This document shows, one piece after another, positions 8,932 to 17,256 of a stretch of 64,000 bases of DNA (positions are counted from its first letter, which is position 1; every line of letters starts with the position of its first letter). Both the position numbers and the translations under genes were made by a program. Location: the NCBI RefSeq assembly GCF_038003045.1, contig NZ_JBBOOK010000002.1, forward strand, positions 876,283-940,282, read 5' to 3'. The notes under the pieces are model-generated. The model was not told the origin of the DNA, did no database searches, and saw only the letters and a program-made list of their open reading frames with translations. Source of the DNA: Sporosarcina sp. FSL W7-1349 (GTDB lineage Bacteria; Bacillota; Bacilli; Bacillales_A; Planococcaceae).

Positions 8932-9751
8932 TATTAACCACTCCAGCTAAAATGACATCATAAATATCCAATGTTTTTATAACGTCAGGTACTTTTTCTT
9001 CATCTTGTAATTCATCCTCAATAATATGAGCTACTCTACTCTTTCTTTCCGCTTTTTGTTCATTTCTTTTTTCTTCGTTAAACTCAGCTTCCCATTCCAG
9101 CTGTTCTTCTGTACACTCCCCCACTTTTATTCCAATGATTGTAATATCCATTTTAGTTAAATCATTTAATCTATAGTTATTTCTTAAAGCATTAATGTTA
9201 AATCTAAAAACCCTCTTTTCTCCCTCTTCCTGGGATATTAATTCGTAATAGCCCTTTGCATCACTAAATATTTGGTCTAATGCACCTAAATGGATTGGCA
9301 TTTGTTGTTCAAATGATTCCTCTTTTATTATTTTAAGCATTGGAGAGATTGTTTTAAGAAATGTAATTGAATTTGGGATAAAAGATAAGTTGATTTTATT
9401 AAATATCCCAAAGTTACTATCTTGAACACTCTCATATACATCGTCAATAAAATTTGACAATACAGTACTACTTACTGTTTCACTAATATTAGTTTCACTT
9501 TTCCTATCATAAGCTGCCCTGCCAGAAACCCGACCTTTTATTCCTATTAATGAATCAATTATAAAAGAAAATAACTTTGGGTCGGTTGAAACCTCTAAAC
9601 CTACTTCTCCTGCAAGTGTTTTAGCCCGCTGAATAATATCGGAAGAAACTTTATCATATCTTCCCCCATGCTTAGCTTCTAAATAATCTAATGCTGAACC
9701 TTCGTCAAAATATACAATTTTTAGAAAGGTGGGTTTTGAGTTAGCTTTCAT
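8921..9751 (-). CDS. uncharacterised partner of the AAA+ ATPase
   Basis: A 276-residue soluble protein, unrecognised with confidence. Its opening (IVYFDEGSALDYLEAKHGG) recalls a family of bacterial proteins of unknown function that I believe is DUF6414, unverified. A middle segment (about 100-215) could be a folded beta-rich domain; the region from about 220 is strongly charged and probably helical (EEQLEWEAEFNEEKRNEQKAERKSR). It has a good RBS (GGGGGAGG) and overlaps the AAA+ gene by 11 bp. It is the first gene downstream of rlmH in the inner SCC-like segment. AT-rich codon use contrasts with rlmH. Confidence 0.7.
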   Translation of the reverse strand: MKANSKPTFLKIVYFDEGSALDYLEAKHGGRYDKVSSDIIQRAKTLAGEVGLEVSTDPKLFSFIIDSLIGIKGRVSGRAAYDRKSETNISETVSSTVLSNFIDDVYESVQDSNFGIFNKINLSFIPNSITFLKTISPMLKIIKEESFEQQMPIHLGALDQIFSDAKGYYELISQEEGEKRVFRFNINALRNNYRLNDLTKMDITIIGIKVGECTEEQLEWEAEFNEEKRNEQKAERKSRVAHIIEDELQDEEKVPDVIKTLDIYDVILAGVVNNER

Positions 9752-9778
9752 TAATATAATACCTCCCCCAGAGTCTTA

Positions 9779-9809
9779 TAAAAAAAGTAGGAGTAATCAC
9801 CTCCTACTT
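9779..9809 (-). terminator. Rho-independent terminator after rlmH
   Basis: A 9-bp perfect stem (9785-9793 with 9801-9809), 7-nt loop, then a run of Ts on the minus strand. It separates rlmH transcription from the accessory pair. Confidence 0.85.
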
Positions 9810-9895
9810 CTCATTGCTGTCTTTACATCAATTATACCAAATTATGTGATTTAAAATTTTATTAGTAAGCTTCAGCACTATTTCCTGTTTGCCAT

Positions 9896-9913
9896 TCACT
9901 TGTGGTACGGTTC
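9896..9913 (-). other. rlmH-end attachment site (attB-like)
   Basis: The final codons of rlmH on the minus strand read GAACCGTACCACAAGTGA, encoding EPYHK-stop. In staphylococci this exact gene end is the SCC integration site. The same codons recur at 6752 and 1645 in the same orientation. Confidence 0.65.
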
Positions 9914-10375
9914 CCCCCGCATAATCCGAAACCCTCGATACACTTGCTCCAACAGCACTAACTTCATCAACTGGTGTGGAAACGTCATCTTCGAAAACGA
10001 CAATAATTCATCCGCCCGTTTGTACACACTGTCATGAAGCCCCAGTGATCCACCGATGACGAATACGACTTTGCTGCGACCGTACGTCATCAACGACTCC
10101 AGTCCCGCCGCCAACTCCTCGGATGTTTTCATTTTTCCCTCGATCGCCAACGCAATGACATAGGCATCCGCTCCGATTTTCGACAAAATCCGCTCGGCTT
10201 CTTTCTTTTTCACTATTTCCATGTCGGCTTCGCTTAACGATTCGGGTGCTTTTTCGTCCGCAACCTCCACTAAGTCGACTTTGGCGTAGGCACCAAGGCG
10301 TTTTGCATATTCGTCAATTCCCATTTTTAAATATTTTTCTTTTAGTTTTCCTACTGTCACAATTGTAATATTCAC
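9896..10375 (-). CDS. rlmH: 23S rRNA (pseudouridine-1915-N3)-methyltransferase
   Basis: A 159-residue SPOUT methyltransferase that modifies the ribosomal A-site helix 69. The full length matches the family. It shows the C-terminal knot: [19 protein letters not shown] with the Gly-rich SAM loop, then [35 protein letters not shown]. It starts with [16 protein letters not shown] DnaA-box cluster lies immediately upstream. Its 3' end serves as the boundary of the accessory block. In staphylococci the same gene is called orfX. Confidence 0.97.
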   Translation of the reverse strand: MNITIVTVGKLKEKYLKMGIDEYAKRLGAYAKVDLVEVADEKAPESLSEADMEIVKKKEAERILSKIGADAYVIALAIEGKMKTSEELAAGLESLMTYGRSKVVFVIGGSLGLHDSVYKRADELLSFSKMTFPHQLMKLVLLEQVYRGFRIMRGEPYHK

Positions 10376-10399
10376 AGGTTGTCCACCCTTTTTAAAATG

Positions 10400-10743
10400 T
10401 TATTCACAGAAGTTATTCACATATCCACAGGCCCTCTCAACATCTTGTGCCCGATTATTCGTTCGCCACAACATATAAAGCAGGCTGTTCACAGTAGTCG
10501 CACTTTGTGGATAACTTCTCTTCTTCCGGTACAAACTTCATCTGTGGCAAGGTTTTTTCCTTGGCAACATAGACGTCTAACGCATGATTTATATGGGTTT
10601 GACAGCTCACTATCTTCATTTTACCACCTGCTTTCTTTTTCACAAAGTTATGCACAAATATTTTGATTTATCCACATCGATTGAAAACATAGCAAAAGCG
10701 GGTGAAATAGCTGTCTGTTGGCTACTCTACCCGCTGTGGATAA
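10400..10743. promoter_or_regulatory. DnaA-box cluster beside rlmH
   Basis: Six 9-mers fit the TTATNCACA consensus: 10400-10408, 10413-10421, 10506-10514 (reverse), 10648-10656, 10668-10676 and 10735-10743 (reverse), plus a one-mismatch site at 10421-10429. They flank and enter the CxxH/CxxC gene. I recall that Bacillus subtilis has a DnaA-box cluster at the equivalent yydA (rlmH) locus. Confidence 0.7.
10455..10619 (-). CDS. CxxH/CxxC small protein
   Basis: A 54-residue protein starting MKIVSCQTHINHALDVYV. The CQTH near the N-terminus and CDYC near the middle (KCDYCEQPALYVVANE) form a likely four-ligand zinc site, the hallmark of the small CxxH/CxxC family found next to rlmH in Bacillota. 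The start at 10619 is chosen because AGGTGG lies just upstream; the frame could extend to 10655 without an RBS. The function is unknown. It lies between htrA and rlmH. Confidence 0.8.
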   Translation of the reverse strand: MKIVSCQTHINHALDVYVAKEKTLPQMKFVPEEEKLSTKCDYCEQPALYVVANE

Positions 10744-10777
10744 TTATCTGTTGAAAACTATTTGTAACGTCATGACA

Positions 10778-12067
10778 TCAGAATGAATTTCCCGATTGCA
10801 GCTTCATATCGATTTCGAGCAATTTGCCTTCCCTGTATACTTTCATGGTCATTGTATCACCGACTCGTTTCGTATTGTAAAGATGTTTACGCAAGGTGAC
10901 CATGTCCTCGATTTTCTCGCCGTCCATCTCGACAATTGTATCATACTTTTGGACACCTGCCTCCTGGGCCGGGGAATTCCGAGCTACGTCGGTGACAACC
11001 ACGCCATCCGTCACATCTTCCGGCAATTTCAGCACTTCCTGTTGCTGTCTAGCCGGCACGCTTCGCAAATCGAGCAGGGTGACACCCATAGTCGGGCGGT
11101 TGACAGTTCCGGTAGTCTCCAACTGTTCGATGATGGAAACCGCGAGATTGGTCGGGATGGCCAACCCAATCCCTTCGACAGTCGATTCCGTGATTTTCAT
11201 TGAATTGATGCCAATCAGCTGACCAGCCATATTGATGAGCGCTCCGCCGGAGTTGCCCGGGTTGATGGCAGCATCGGTCTGTAACACGTCCGCCTGCCAA
11301 TCAATGATGCCGTCCCGGTTCAGGTCGATTGGGATTGACCTGTCCTTCCCTGAAACGACTCCAACCGTCACCGAACCCGAAAATCCGAGACCGAGCGGAT
11401 TCCCGATGGCAATGACCGTCTCTCCCCGTTTCAAGGCATCCGAATCACCGAATTCGACAACCGTCTTCGCATGCTTGGCATCGATTTCGATAACAGCCAG
11501 GTCGGTCCAAATATCGCTGCCGATCAGTTTCCCCTCGGTTTTCGATCCATCGTCAAATGTAATTTCCAGCTGCTGTGCATTTTCGACGACATGGTGGTTG
11601 GTGACAATGTATGCCTTATCTCCGGCTTTCTTATAAATGACGCCCGAACCGACACCCGCTTCCTGAGTCGTTTCGGTGGTCGACCAGAAATCGCGCACCG
11701 TCTGCAAGTTGGTGACACCGACGACGCCGTCCGTCACCTTTCCGACCACCTCTGTCACGTCATTCGATATATCGAGCGAAACACGCTCCGACTGGACATT
11801 GTCGGTGAGGCCCAACTTTTCATCATTCCCGCTTGTCGCTTTCTCGCCCGTCCCGCCGACATTGGTCATTAACAACCAAACGAGCAGCCCCCCGACGATG
11901 GCACCCAGCAAGCCCGGGAGAAATCCACCGCTCCGTTTTGGCGGCCGGGGAGGTGGAGTTGCGGTTTCCCTTCTCGTTTCAATTACCGGTTCGGTTTCAT
12001 TCAAAGGTTGACGCTCCCGATCGTCCGGATAATTTTTGAACTCATCCATGCGCCTCTTCCTTTCCAT
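10778..12067 (-). CDS. htrA: membrane-anchored HtrA/DegP-type serine protease
   Basis: A 429-residue envelope quality-control protease. The cytoplasmic tail (1-45, proline-rich) is followed by one TM helix (about 48-68). The trypsin-like domain shows the triad His (TNHHVVE), Asp (TDLAVIEI) and Ser (GNSGGALI), and one C-terminal PDZ domain runs from about 325 to 425 (DGVVVTDVARNSPAQEAGVQKYDTI). It corresponds to YycK/HtrC in the B. subtilis wal operon region. The 21-bp repeat block and the yycJ terminator lie upstream, so it probably has its own promoter in the roughly 100 bp before its start. Confidence 0.93.
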   Translation of the reverse strand: MERKRRMDEFKNYPDDRERQPLNETEPVIETRRETATPPPRPPKRSGGFLPGLLGAIVGGLLVWLLMTNVGGTGEKATSGNDEKLGLTDNVQSERVSLDISNDVTEVVGKVTDGVVGVTNLQTVRDFWSTTETTQEAGVGSGVIYKKAGDKAYIVTNHHVVENAQQLEITFDDGSKTEGKLIGSDIWTDLAVIEIDAKHAKTVVEFGDSDALKRGETVIAIGNPLGLGFSGSVTVGVVSGKDRSIPIDLNRDGIIDWQADVLQTDAAINPGNSGGALINMAGQLIGINSMKITESTVEGIGLAIPTNLAVSIIEQLETTGTVNRPTMGVTLLDLRSVPARQQQEVLKLPEDVTDGVVVTDVARNSPAQEAGVQKYDTIVEMDGEKIEDMVTLRKHLYNTKRVGDTMTMKVYREGKLLEIDMKLQSGNSF

Positions 12068-12169
12068 ACAGTCTTTTACTTACCTTACCCTTATTCCATT
12101 TTTTCAAAAATCGAGAAGTGTTTCAAATGGGATGCTTTTATGCGGAAGCGAAGGGTGCGGGAACCGAGG

Positions 12170-12442
12170 TTATGAGTGCGGCGGCGCGAACGCTTATGAG
12201 CGTGATTCCCGAGGTTATGGGCGTGGAATGAACACCTATAAGTGCGGTATCCGAAGTTATGAGCGTAGCAAGAACACTTATGGGCGCGAGAACCGACAAT
12301 ATGAGCGCAGCACGAGCTCTTATAGGCGTGGAATCCGACACTATCGGCGCCGCACGGGCACTTATGGGCATGATATCCGAAGTTATAAGCGCGGCACGGA
12401 CACTTATGAGCGCGAAACCTGAAGTTATGAGCACGGCCGCAG
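12170..12442. repeat. tandem 21-bp repeat array, block 1 (13 copies)
   Basis: Each unit begins TTATGRGCGYG (or a close variant) and nearly all are 21 bp. Two subtypes alternate, one ending about GCACGRACAC and the other about GAATCCGAAG, giving a 42-bp higher-order period. Copies are degenerate (TTATAAGCG, CTATCGGCG, ATATGAGCG). The array ends directly beside the yycJ terminator. Confidence 0.85.
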
Positions 12443-12456
12443 ATTTTTAATTCAAA

Positions 12457-12480
12457 TAAAAACCCCACCGAAGTGAGGTT
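12457..12480 (-). terminator. Rho-independent terminator of the wal operon
   Basis: On the minus strand an 8-bp stem AACCTCAC/GTGGGGTT with a TTCG tetraloop, followed by a T-run. It lies directly after the yycJ stop. Confidence 0.85.
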
Positions 12481-12481
12481 C

Positions 12482-13270
12482 TTATACTGTGACCAACTCG
12501 GTCGGCTTTTCTGCATCCGTGTCGTACAGATGAACGAATTCGCCAGTTCGGATGCCGCATGTCTCCAATGTCTGGGATACGCTCATCCTGGCCAAGTCCT
12601 TCATATTATTATCTTTGCTCAAATGGGACAGATAAATTCTCGTCTCTTTTTCTTTTACGACTTCGCTCATGGCGACCGCCGCGTCTTCGTTGGAGACGTG
12701 GCCGACATCGCTGAGGATCCGCCGTTTCACCGACCACGGATAACGGCCCATCTGCAACATGCTGACGTCATGGTTGCTTTCAAATACAAAAGAATCAGCG
12801 CCTTGGATAATTCCTTTCATCCGATCGCTCACATAACCGGTATCCGTAATGATCGCCAATTTCCGATCATTTTCATGAAACACGTAGAACATCGGGTCCG
12901 CCGCATCATGGGAAACGGCAAAGGATTGGACGTCCAAGGAACCGAATGATTGGACAGTATCCATGTCGAACTGGAAACGCTGTTCGAGCGGAATCGTGCC
13001 GACGAGCCCGTCCATTGCCTTCCACGTCTTTTCATTTGCATAGATCGGCATGCCATACTTCCGCGCTACGACGCCAATCCCTTTAATATGATCGCTATGC
13101 TCGTGTGTGACAAAAATACCGTCAACTTGTTTCAAAGAACGGTCGATGCCAGCCAGGAGCCCCTCCAACTTTTTCGCACTGAAACCGGCGTCAACCAAAA
13201 ATGCATGCTGCTCGTTCTCTATATAAATCGCATTGCCTGTACTACCACTGGCAAGTACACTAAAGCGCAT
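12482..13270 (-). CDS. yycJ: metallo-beta-lactamase-fold exonuclease WalJ/YycJ
   Basis: A 262-residue cytoplasmic MBL-fold protein. Metal ligands are visible: THEHSDH (near residue 56), a later His in [10 protein letters not shown], and Asp in [15 protein letters not shown] and LSHLSKDN complete the site. The length and start ([18 protein letters not shown]) match WalJ/YycJ, described as a 5'-3' exonuclease affecting DNA repair and cell division. It is the last gene of the walRK operon, 11 bp after yycI. Confidence 0.93.
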   Translation of the reverse strand: MRFSVLASGSTGNAIYIENEQHAFLVDAGFSAKKLEGLLAGIDRSLKQVDGIFVTHEHSDHIKGIGVVARKYGMPIYANEKTWKAMDGLVGTIPLEQRFQFDMDTVQSFGSLDVQSFAVSHDAADPMFYVFHENDRKLAIITDTGYVSDRMKGIIQGADSFVFESNHDVSMLQMGRYPWSVKRRILSDVGHVSNEDAAVAMSEVVKEKETRIYLSHLSKDNNMKDLARMSVSQTLETCGIRTGEFVHLYDTDAEKPTELVTV

Positions 13271-13281
13271 GGTTCAAAACC

Positions 13282-14088
13282 TCATTCCTTCTCTTCATCG
13301 GAAGCGTCCAATTGGAACTCTAGGACTTTACCTTCAATTGCATTGATGAAGTGATTTTCAATCGTTCCATCCTTCAATTCTACACGAACATTCCAAGTCG
13401 GAGCAAATACTAGCGTTTCGGTCAGCAACGTGGAATAGCCAAGTGTGACCCGTTTCACTTTCGAATCAGGTTTTATATAACCACGGTTGGACAATGAACC
13501 GATTGCTTCGATTGGAGAGAGGAGGTCCTTCTTCCGATTATAGCTGACAAATTCTTCGCACATCCGCTGCTCGTAGCTGATCACTTTGCCGTCCTTGTTC
13601 AAATAGACCGTCAGCATTGCATGGGTGCTGAAGTAAATCGGTTCGCCCAGTGCCTGTTGGAAGAAGAGGGCTGTTCCTTCCTCCTCGTCCACCTCCCACA
13701 GCTGATATTCCTTTCCATTGAGCACATACTTGCTGAGGAAATCGGTGAAATTGTAATCGCCTTTCGCATTGCGAACCGTTTCAGGGCTGTCCAACACCGA
13801 CTGGAGGACCGTTTCACCTACGATGACGGCAGACTGGCCTTCCAGTTTCCCGACTTCCTCCTTGTCAAAAGCGACCGCTTTGGCTGAAATATAAGAAGCG
13901 TCATTCTGATGGGGGGGAAGGGGATCATGCGTGATATTATCCATCTTCAGCGCTTCCTCAATCGACGTTTTCCCCATCACCTGCAAGTTTTGTGACTCCA
14001 TATGCCGATTGAGGTAAAGAGAGTACAAAAAGACATTCAAAATGGAAAAAATAACGATGAAGATCGTTTTGGTCTTACTCCAATCCAT
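13282..14088 (-). CDS. yycI: regulator of WalK, YycI
   Basis: A 268-residue bitopic membrane protein that, with YycH, modulates the WalK kinase. One N-terminal TM helix (TKTIFIVIFSILNVFLYSLYL) is followed by an extracellular domain. The ATG at 14088 is preferred to the GTG at 14097 because GGTGAGG sits just ahead of it. It overlaps yycH by 14 bp. The gene order walR-walK-yycH-yycI-yycJ is conserved. Confidence 0.9.
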   Translation of the reverse strand: MDWSKTKTIFIVIFSILNVFLYSLYLNRHMESQNLQVMGKTSIEEALKMDNITHDPLPPHQNDASYISAKAVAFDKEEVGKLEGQSAVIVGETVLQSVLDSPETVRNAKGDYNFTDFLSKYVLNGKEYQLWEVDEEEGTALFFQQALGEPIYFSTHAMLTVYLNKDGKVISYEQRMCEEFVSYNRKKDLLSPIEAIGSLSNRGYIKPDSKVKRVTLGYSTLLTETLVFAPTWNVRVELKDGTIENHFINAIEGKVLEFQLDASDEEKE

Positions 14089-15439
14089 AATCCTCACCCC
14101 CGGTCATTTCATCAGAAAAACGAATCCACGTGCCACTTTTTAAATAAAACCAGGAAGGTTCCATCGTAAATAGCCTACGATCTATGTCCCGCTCCATGTA
14201 ATAGCCTGGTATGATCTCCTCAATTTGACTGAAATCTTCATCGCTCAACTGTTTTAGCGTCTCCACGACGTCCCGGCCGGATGGAAGGAAAATCGTCTCC
14301 GTTTCGGATGTCAATGGCAAATCGAGCGTATAATACGGTCGGTCATAACGGAAAATCCGGTTATCCCCCCAAATCCCCATTATTTCCGTAGAACCGGGAG
14401 TCTCGCTGTAAACGGGCAACCCATGGATATACAATTGGAATTTTACGAAGCGGGAGTCTGGATTCATGAAAATGTAACGGTATTCCGATGTCCATCCGCT
14501 ATGTTCATTGATGAAATCAATTGTCTTCTCTAATAGTTCGGAAGGGATTGCCCTCTCGGTACTTTGGGCAGCAGGGAGGACAAAACTCAACATCTTCTTC
14601 TCTGTATCAACTTTCATCTGTGCGTGATCGTCCGCGAATTCCTCCGTCACCGAATCGACCTGGCTGCGACGGACCGCGTTCGGATCGGTGAAGAGCGCAT
14701 CCCGGAAGCGGTTCGGCAAAGAATCACGATTCCGGTTCGGGCTGATCTCCTCTTGGAAATATTTCGTACGGACGGTTTCCACCGGCACAGCCGGCACTGC
14801 GATAAAAGTTGCTGGATTTTCCGGATTGACGTCCGTATATTCCTCAAACTCCGCTGCCCAAGCAACAACGCTCTGTTGGAATGTCCGATAGTCATCGACC
14901 TTCCCTTTCGCCCTATAGAGCAGACCGTCCTTGCTGTTGACAAAGAAAAGGTTCAAGTCGACTCCTTCTGCTTCCGGTTTCCAATCGACAACAAGACGGT
15001 CGAAGGAAGCTTCCGGCACTATTTCCTCTTCGATGTTCAAGACTTTGTCGTAGAGCGGAATGGGAACCAACCCTTGGAAATGCAATGAGAAATGATGGTG
15101 TTTTCTCATCAATGTTGCCCATTTATCCATTCCAAAATTTCCGTCTGCCAAGGTGAGGTCCGAAATTCGCCATTTCTTCATCTCTTCCATGACAGAATCG
15201 ATTTCTTCGGCCTGGGACGTTCCTTTCAATCCATCATCAAAATTAAAAACGATTTTGTATGGCTTAATGACTTTATCTATTTCCATCCGGTCGGCAATCG
15301 AGATATCAATAGTCGGCAACTCCTCAATCGATTTTAGGCGCGGAGTATACGTCCAAATGGAGAAGGTGAAAGTGACACTCAAAACGACAAGCAATAGCAG
15401 GATCACAGACTTAATCGGTTCGATATATTTCAATCCCAT
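14075..15439 (-). CDS. yycH: regulator of WalK, YycH
   Basis: A 454-residue protein with a single N-terminal TM helix (about 10-30, SVILLLLVVLSVTFTFSIW) and a large extracytoplasmic part, matching YycH in length and context. YycH and YycI bind WalK at the membrane and tune its activity. The start has RBS AGGAAGGTG and overlaps the walK stop by 10 bp; it overlaps yycI at its end, so the four genes are tightly coupled. Confidence 0.92.
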   Translation of the reverse strand: MGLKYIEPIKSVILLLLVVLSVTFTFSIWTYTPRLKSIEELPTIDISIADRMEIDKVIKPYKIVFNFDDGLKGTSQAEEIDSVMEEMKKWRISDLTLADGNFGMDKWATLMRKHHHFSLHFQGLVPIPLYDKVLNIEEEIVPEASFDRLVVDWKPEAEGVDLNLFFVNSKDGLLYRAKGKVDDYRTFQQSVVAWAAEFEEYTDVNPENPATFIAVPAVPVETVRTKYFQEEISPNRNRDSLPNRFRDALFTDPNAVRRSQVDSVTEEFADDHAQMKVDTEKKMLSFVLPAAQSTERAIPSELLEKTIDFINEHSGWTSEYRYIFMNPDSRFVKFQLYIHGLPVYSETPGSTEIMGIWGDNRIFRYDRPYYTLDLPLTSETETIFLPSGRDVVETLKQLSDEDFSQIEEIIPGYYMERDIDRRLFTMEPSWFYLKSGTWIRFSDEMTGGEDYGLE

Positions 15440-17253
15440 TCACCTTCCTCTTGTTGCTCAAATGGTAATGTGAAGAAGATGGTTGTCCCTTGTCCTTCTT
15501 CACTGTCCGCCCAAATCTCACCGCCATGGGCAGCGATCATTTCCTTGGCGATGGCCAAGCCGAGGCCCGTGCCGCCCATTGCCCTCGATCTAGCGCGGTC
15601 CGCTCGGTAGAACCTTTCGAAAATACGATTGACATTCTCTTTCGGGATACCCATCCCATCATCGGAAATCATCACTTTGATAAAGTCGCCTTGCAAACTC
15701 AATCCAAACCGGATATCTCCGCCGTCCGGTGAATATTTCAACGCGTTTGAGATGATATTGTCCAAGACTTGCGTCATCTTATCCGGATCGATTTCGACAA
15801 ATAACTCAGTGGAAGGCAACAGTCTGCGAAAATGTACATTTTGCGATTTGGAGAATTCGAAACGATCGATGATGGCATTGAAGAACTGGTTGAAATCCAC
15901 CCATTCCCGGTTTAGGTCATAGTCCTGGCTGTCCATCCGCGATAGTTTCAGCAAATCGTTCACCAATCGAATCATCCGCTCCGTCTCCGTCTGGGTTACA
16001 TGAAGGAAAGAGGGGGCGATCTCCTCATTCTGCCAAGCCCCTTCTGCCAAAGCTTCCAAATAACTGCGCATCGTCGTCAGCGGCGTACGCAATTCATGGG
16101 AGACGTTGGAGACGAATTCCCGGCGTTCCATATCGATTTTTTCTTGTTCCGTATTATCATGCAGAACGACAATCAGCCCGTTCACAAATCCGGTCTCCCG
16201 CTGTGTAACGGAAAATGTTGCCCGCAAAATATACGGTCTTTCATCTGTACTGAAATCGAGAGCGATTGAATCCTTGATCTGGATCAGATCCTCGAATGTG
16301 TACTCCTGTTCCAGCCCAAGAATGCTCGCAATCGGGCGATTGAGCACAAGGTCGCGCGTCAAGCGGAACATGGACAGGGCCGAATCATTAATCAGGCTGA
16401 CGCGTCCTTTCCGGTCGGTTGCAATGACGCCATCCGTCATGTTCTCAAGGACGGATGCCAGTTTCCGACGCTCGCTTTCTGTCGTGGACTGGGATTCTTG
16501 CAACTGATTTGTCAAATGGTTGAACGCAATCGCCAGCTGACCGATTTCATCATTCCCATACACCCGCACTTTGCGCGAGAAATTCCCTTTTGCCATCGCC
16601 TGTGCCTGCCGCCTCATATCAGAAATCGGTCGCGTAATTGTCTGGGCGATGAAAATGCCGATGATAATGGTAATGGTTAATGAAAACGCGGTACCGCCCG
16701 CAAGGATCTGAGTGACTTCATCAATCTGCTGATAGACGTTCTCGATATTCGATACTACATACAACGTCCCGATCACTTCACCATTAAACAGGATCGGTTG
16801 CGCCCGGACCATAATCCGCTCCCGCATGGTTTCATCATAGTAGATATTTTCGTAGGGTGATTCCGATGCAATCGATCTTTTAATGGTGTCATCCAACGAT
16901 CGTTGACCGACCATCACTTGATTATCCAAGACCGATGTCGCCAGAATGCGGTATCTGGGATTGACGACCCTAATTTCATTGATATCATCCGAGTTAAACC
17001 CCGAAAGGACGGTCCGTAAACTCTGTTCGAGTGTCGGATCGTCCGTTGAACGCTCTTTTATTAATTCCTCACGCACGCTGAATTCCACAAGGTTCATCTT
17101 ATCGGTGATTGAATTCGTGAAGTTGTCTTTCAATGTCTGCTCAAGTTTCTGGACAAAGTAAAGGCCGATAATTTGCATAGCAACCATGATCAGCAATACG
17201 TATATCAATACGAGTTTGACGTGGATCGAACGGAAGAAACCGACCTTCTGCAT
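15430..17253 (-). CDS. walK: sensor histidine kinase WalK
   Basis: A 607-residue essential cell-wall sensor kinase. It has TM1 (13-34), an extracellular Cache-like domain (about 35-180), TM2 (about 185-205), HAMP (206-258), a PAS domain (about 262-365), HisKA with His386 (SNVSHELRTPLTTM) and an HATPase domain with N-box (DNIISNALKYSP) and G-boxes (DDGMGIP, GGTGLGLAIAK). It phosphorylates WalR, encoded three bases upstream. All catalytic motifs are intact. Confidence 0.97.
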   Translation of the reverse strand: MQKVGFFRSIHVKLVLIYVLLIMVAMQIIGLYFVQKLEQTLKDNFTNSITDKMNLVEFSVREELIKERSTDDPTLEQSLRTVLSGFNSDDINEIRVVNPRYRILATSVLDNQVMVGQRSLDDTIKRSIASESPYENIYYDETMRERIMVRAQPILFNGEVIGTLYVVSNIENVYQQIDEVTQILAGGTAFSLTITIIIGIFIAQTITRPISDMRRQAQAMAKGNFSRKVRVYGNDEIGQLAIAFNHLTNQLQESQSTTESERRKLASVLENMTDGVIATDRKGRVSLINDSALSMFRLTRDLVLNRPIASILGLEQEYTFEDLIQIKDSIALDFSTDERPYILRATFSVTQRETGFVNGLIVVLHDNTEQEKIDMERREFVSNVSHELRTPLTTMRSYLEALAEGAWQNEEIAPSFLHVTQTETERMIRLVNDLLKLSRMDSQDYDLNREWVDFNQFFNAIIDRFEFSKSQNVHFRRLLPSTELFVEIDPDKMTQVLDNIISNALKYSPDGGDIRFGLSLQGDFIKVMISDDGMGIPKENVNRIFERFYRADRARSRAMGGTGLGLAIAKEMIAAHGGEIWADSEEGQGTTIFFTLPFEQQEEGEWD

Positions 17254-17256
17254 AGC

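Larger units (their letters stand above)
12068..12481. other. intergenic region between yycJ and htrA
   Basis: Contains, from right to left, the yycJ terminator, 13 tandem 21-bp repeats and about 100 bp that must hold the htrA promoter. Several overlapping open frames cross it on both strands only because the 21-bp period is a multiple of three. Confidence 0.8.

Noticed and set aside
1..9895. Search for a ccr-type serine recombinase or an integrase in the rlmH-side accessory block
   Set aside because: None of the frames shows a recombinase catalytic domain; mobility, if any, needs a recombinase from elsewhere.
10796..11872. Long plus-strand frames opposite htrA
   Set aside because: Shadows of the GC-richer htrA coding strand; no family resemblance.
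12170..12442. CRISPR array
   Set aside because: Units are contiguous 21-bp degenerate repeats without spacers, and no cas genes are near.
12036..12516. Several overlapping frames on both strands encoding Tyr/Arg- or Ala/His-rich repeat peptides
   Set aside because: They are translations of the 21-bp DNA repeat array, which is open in many frames because 21 is a multiple of three; none has an RBS or a family.
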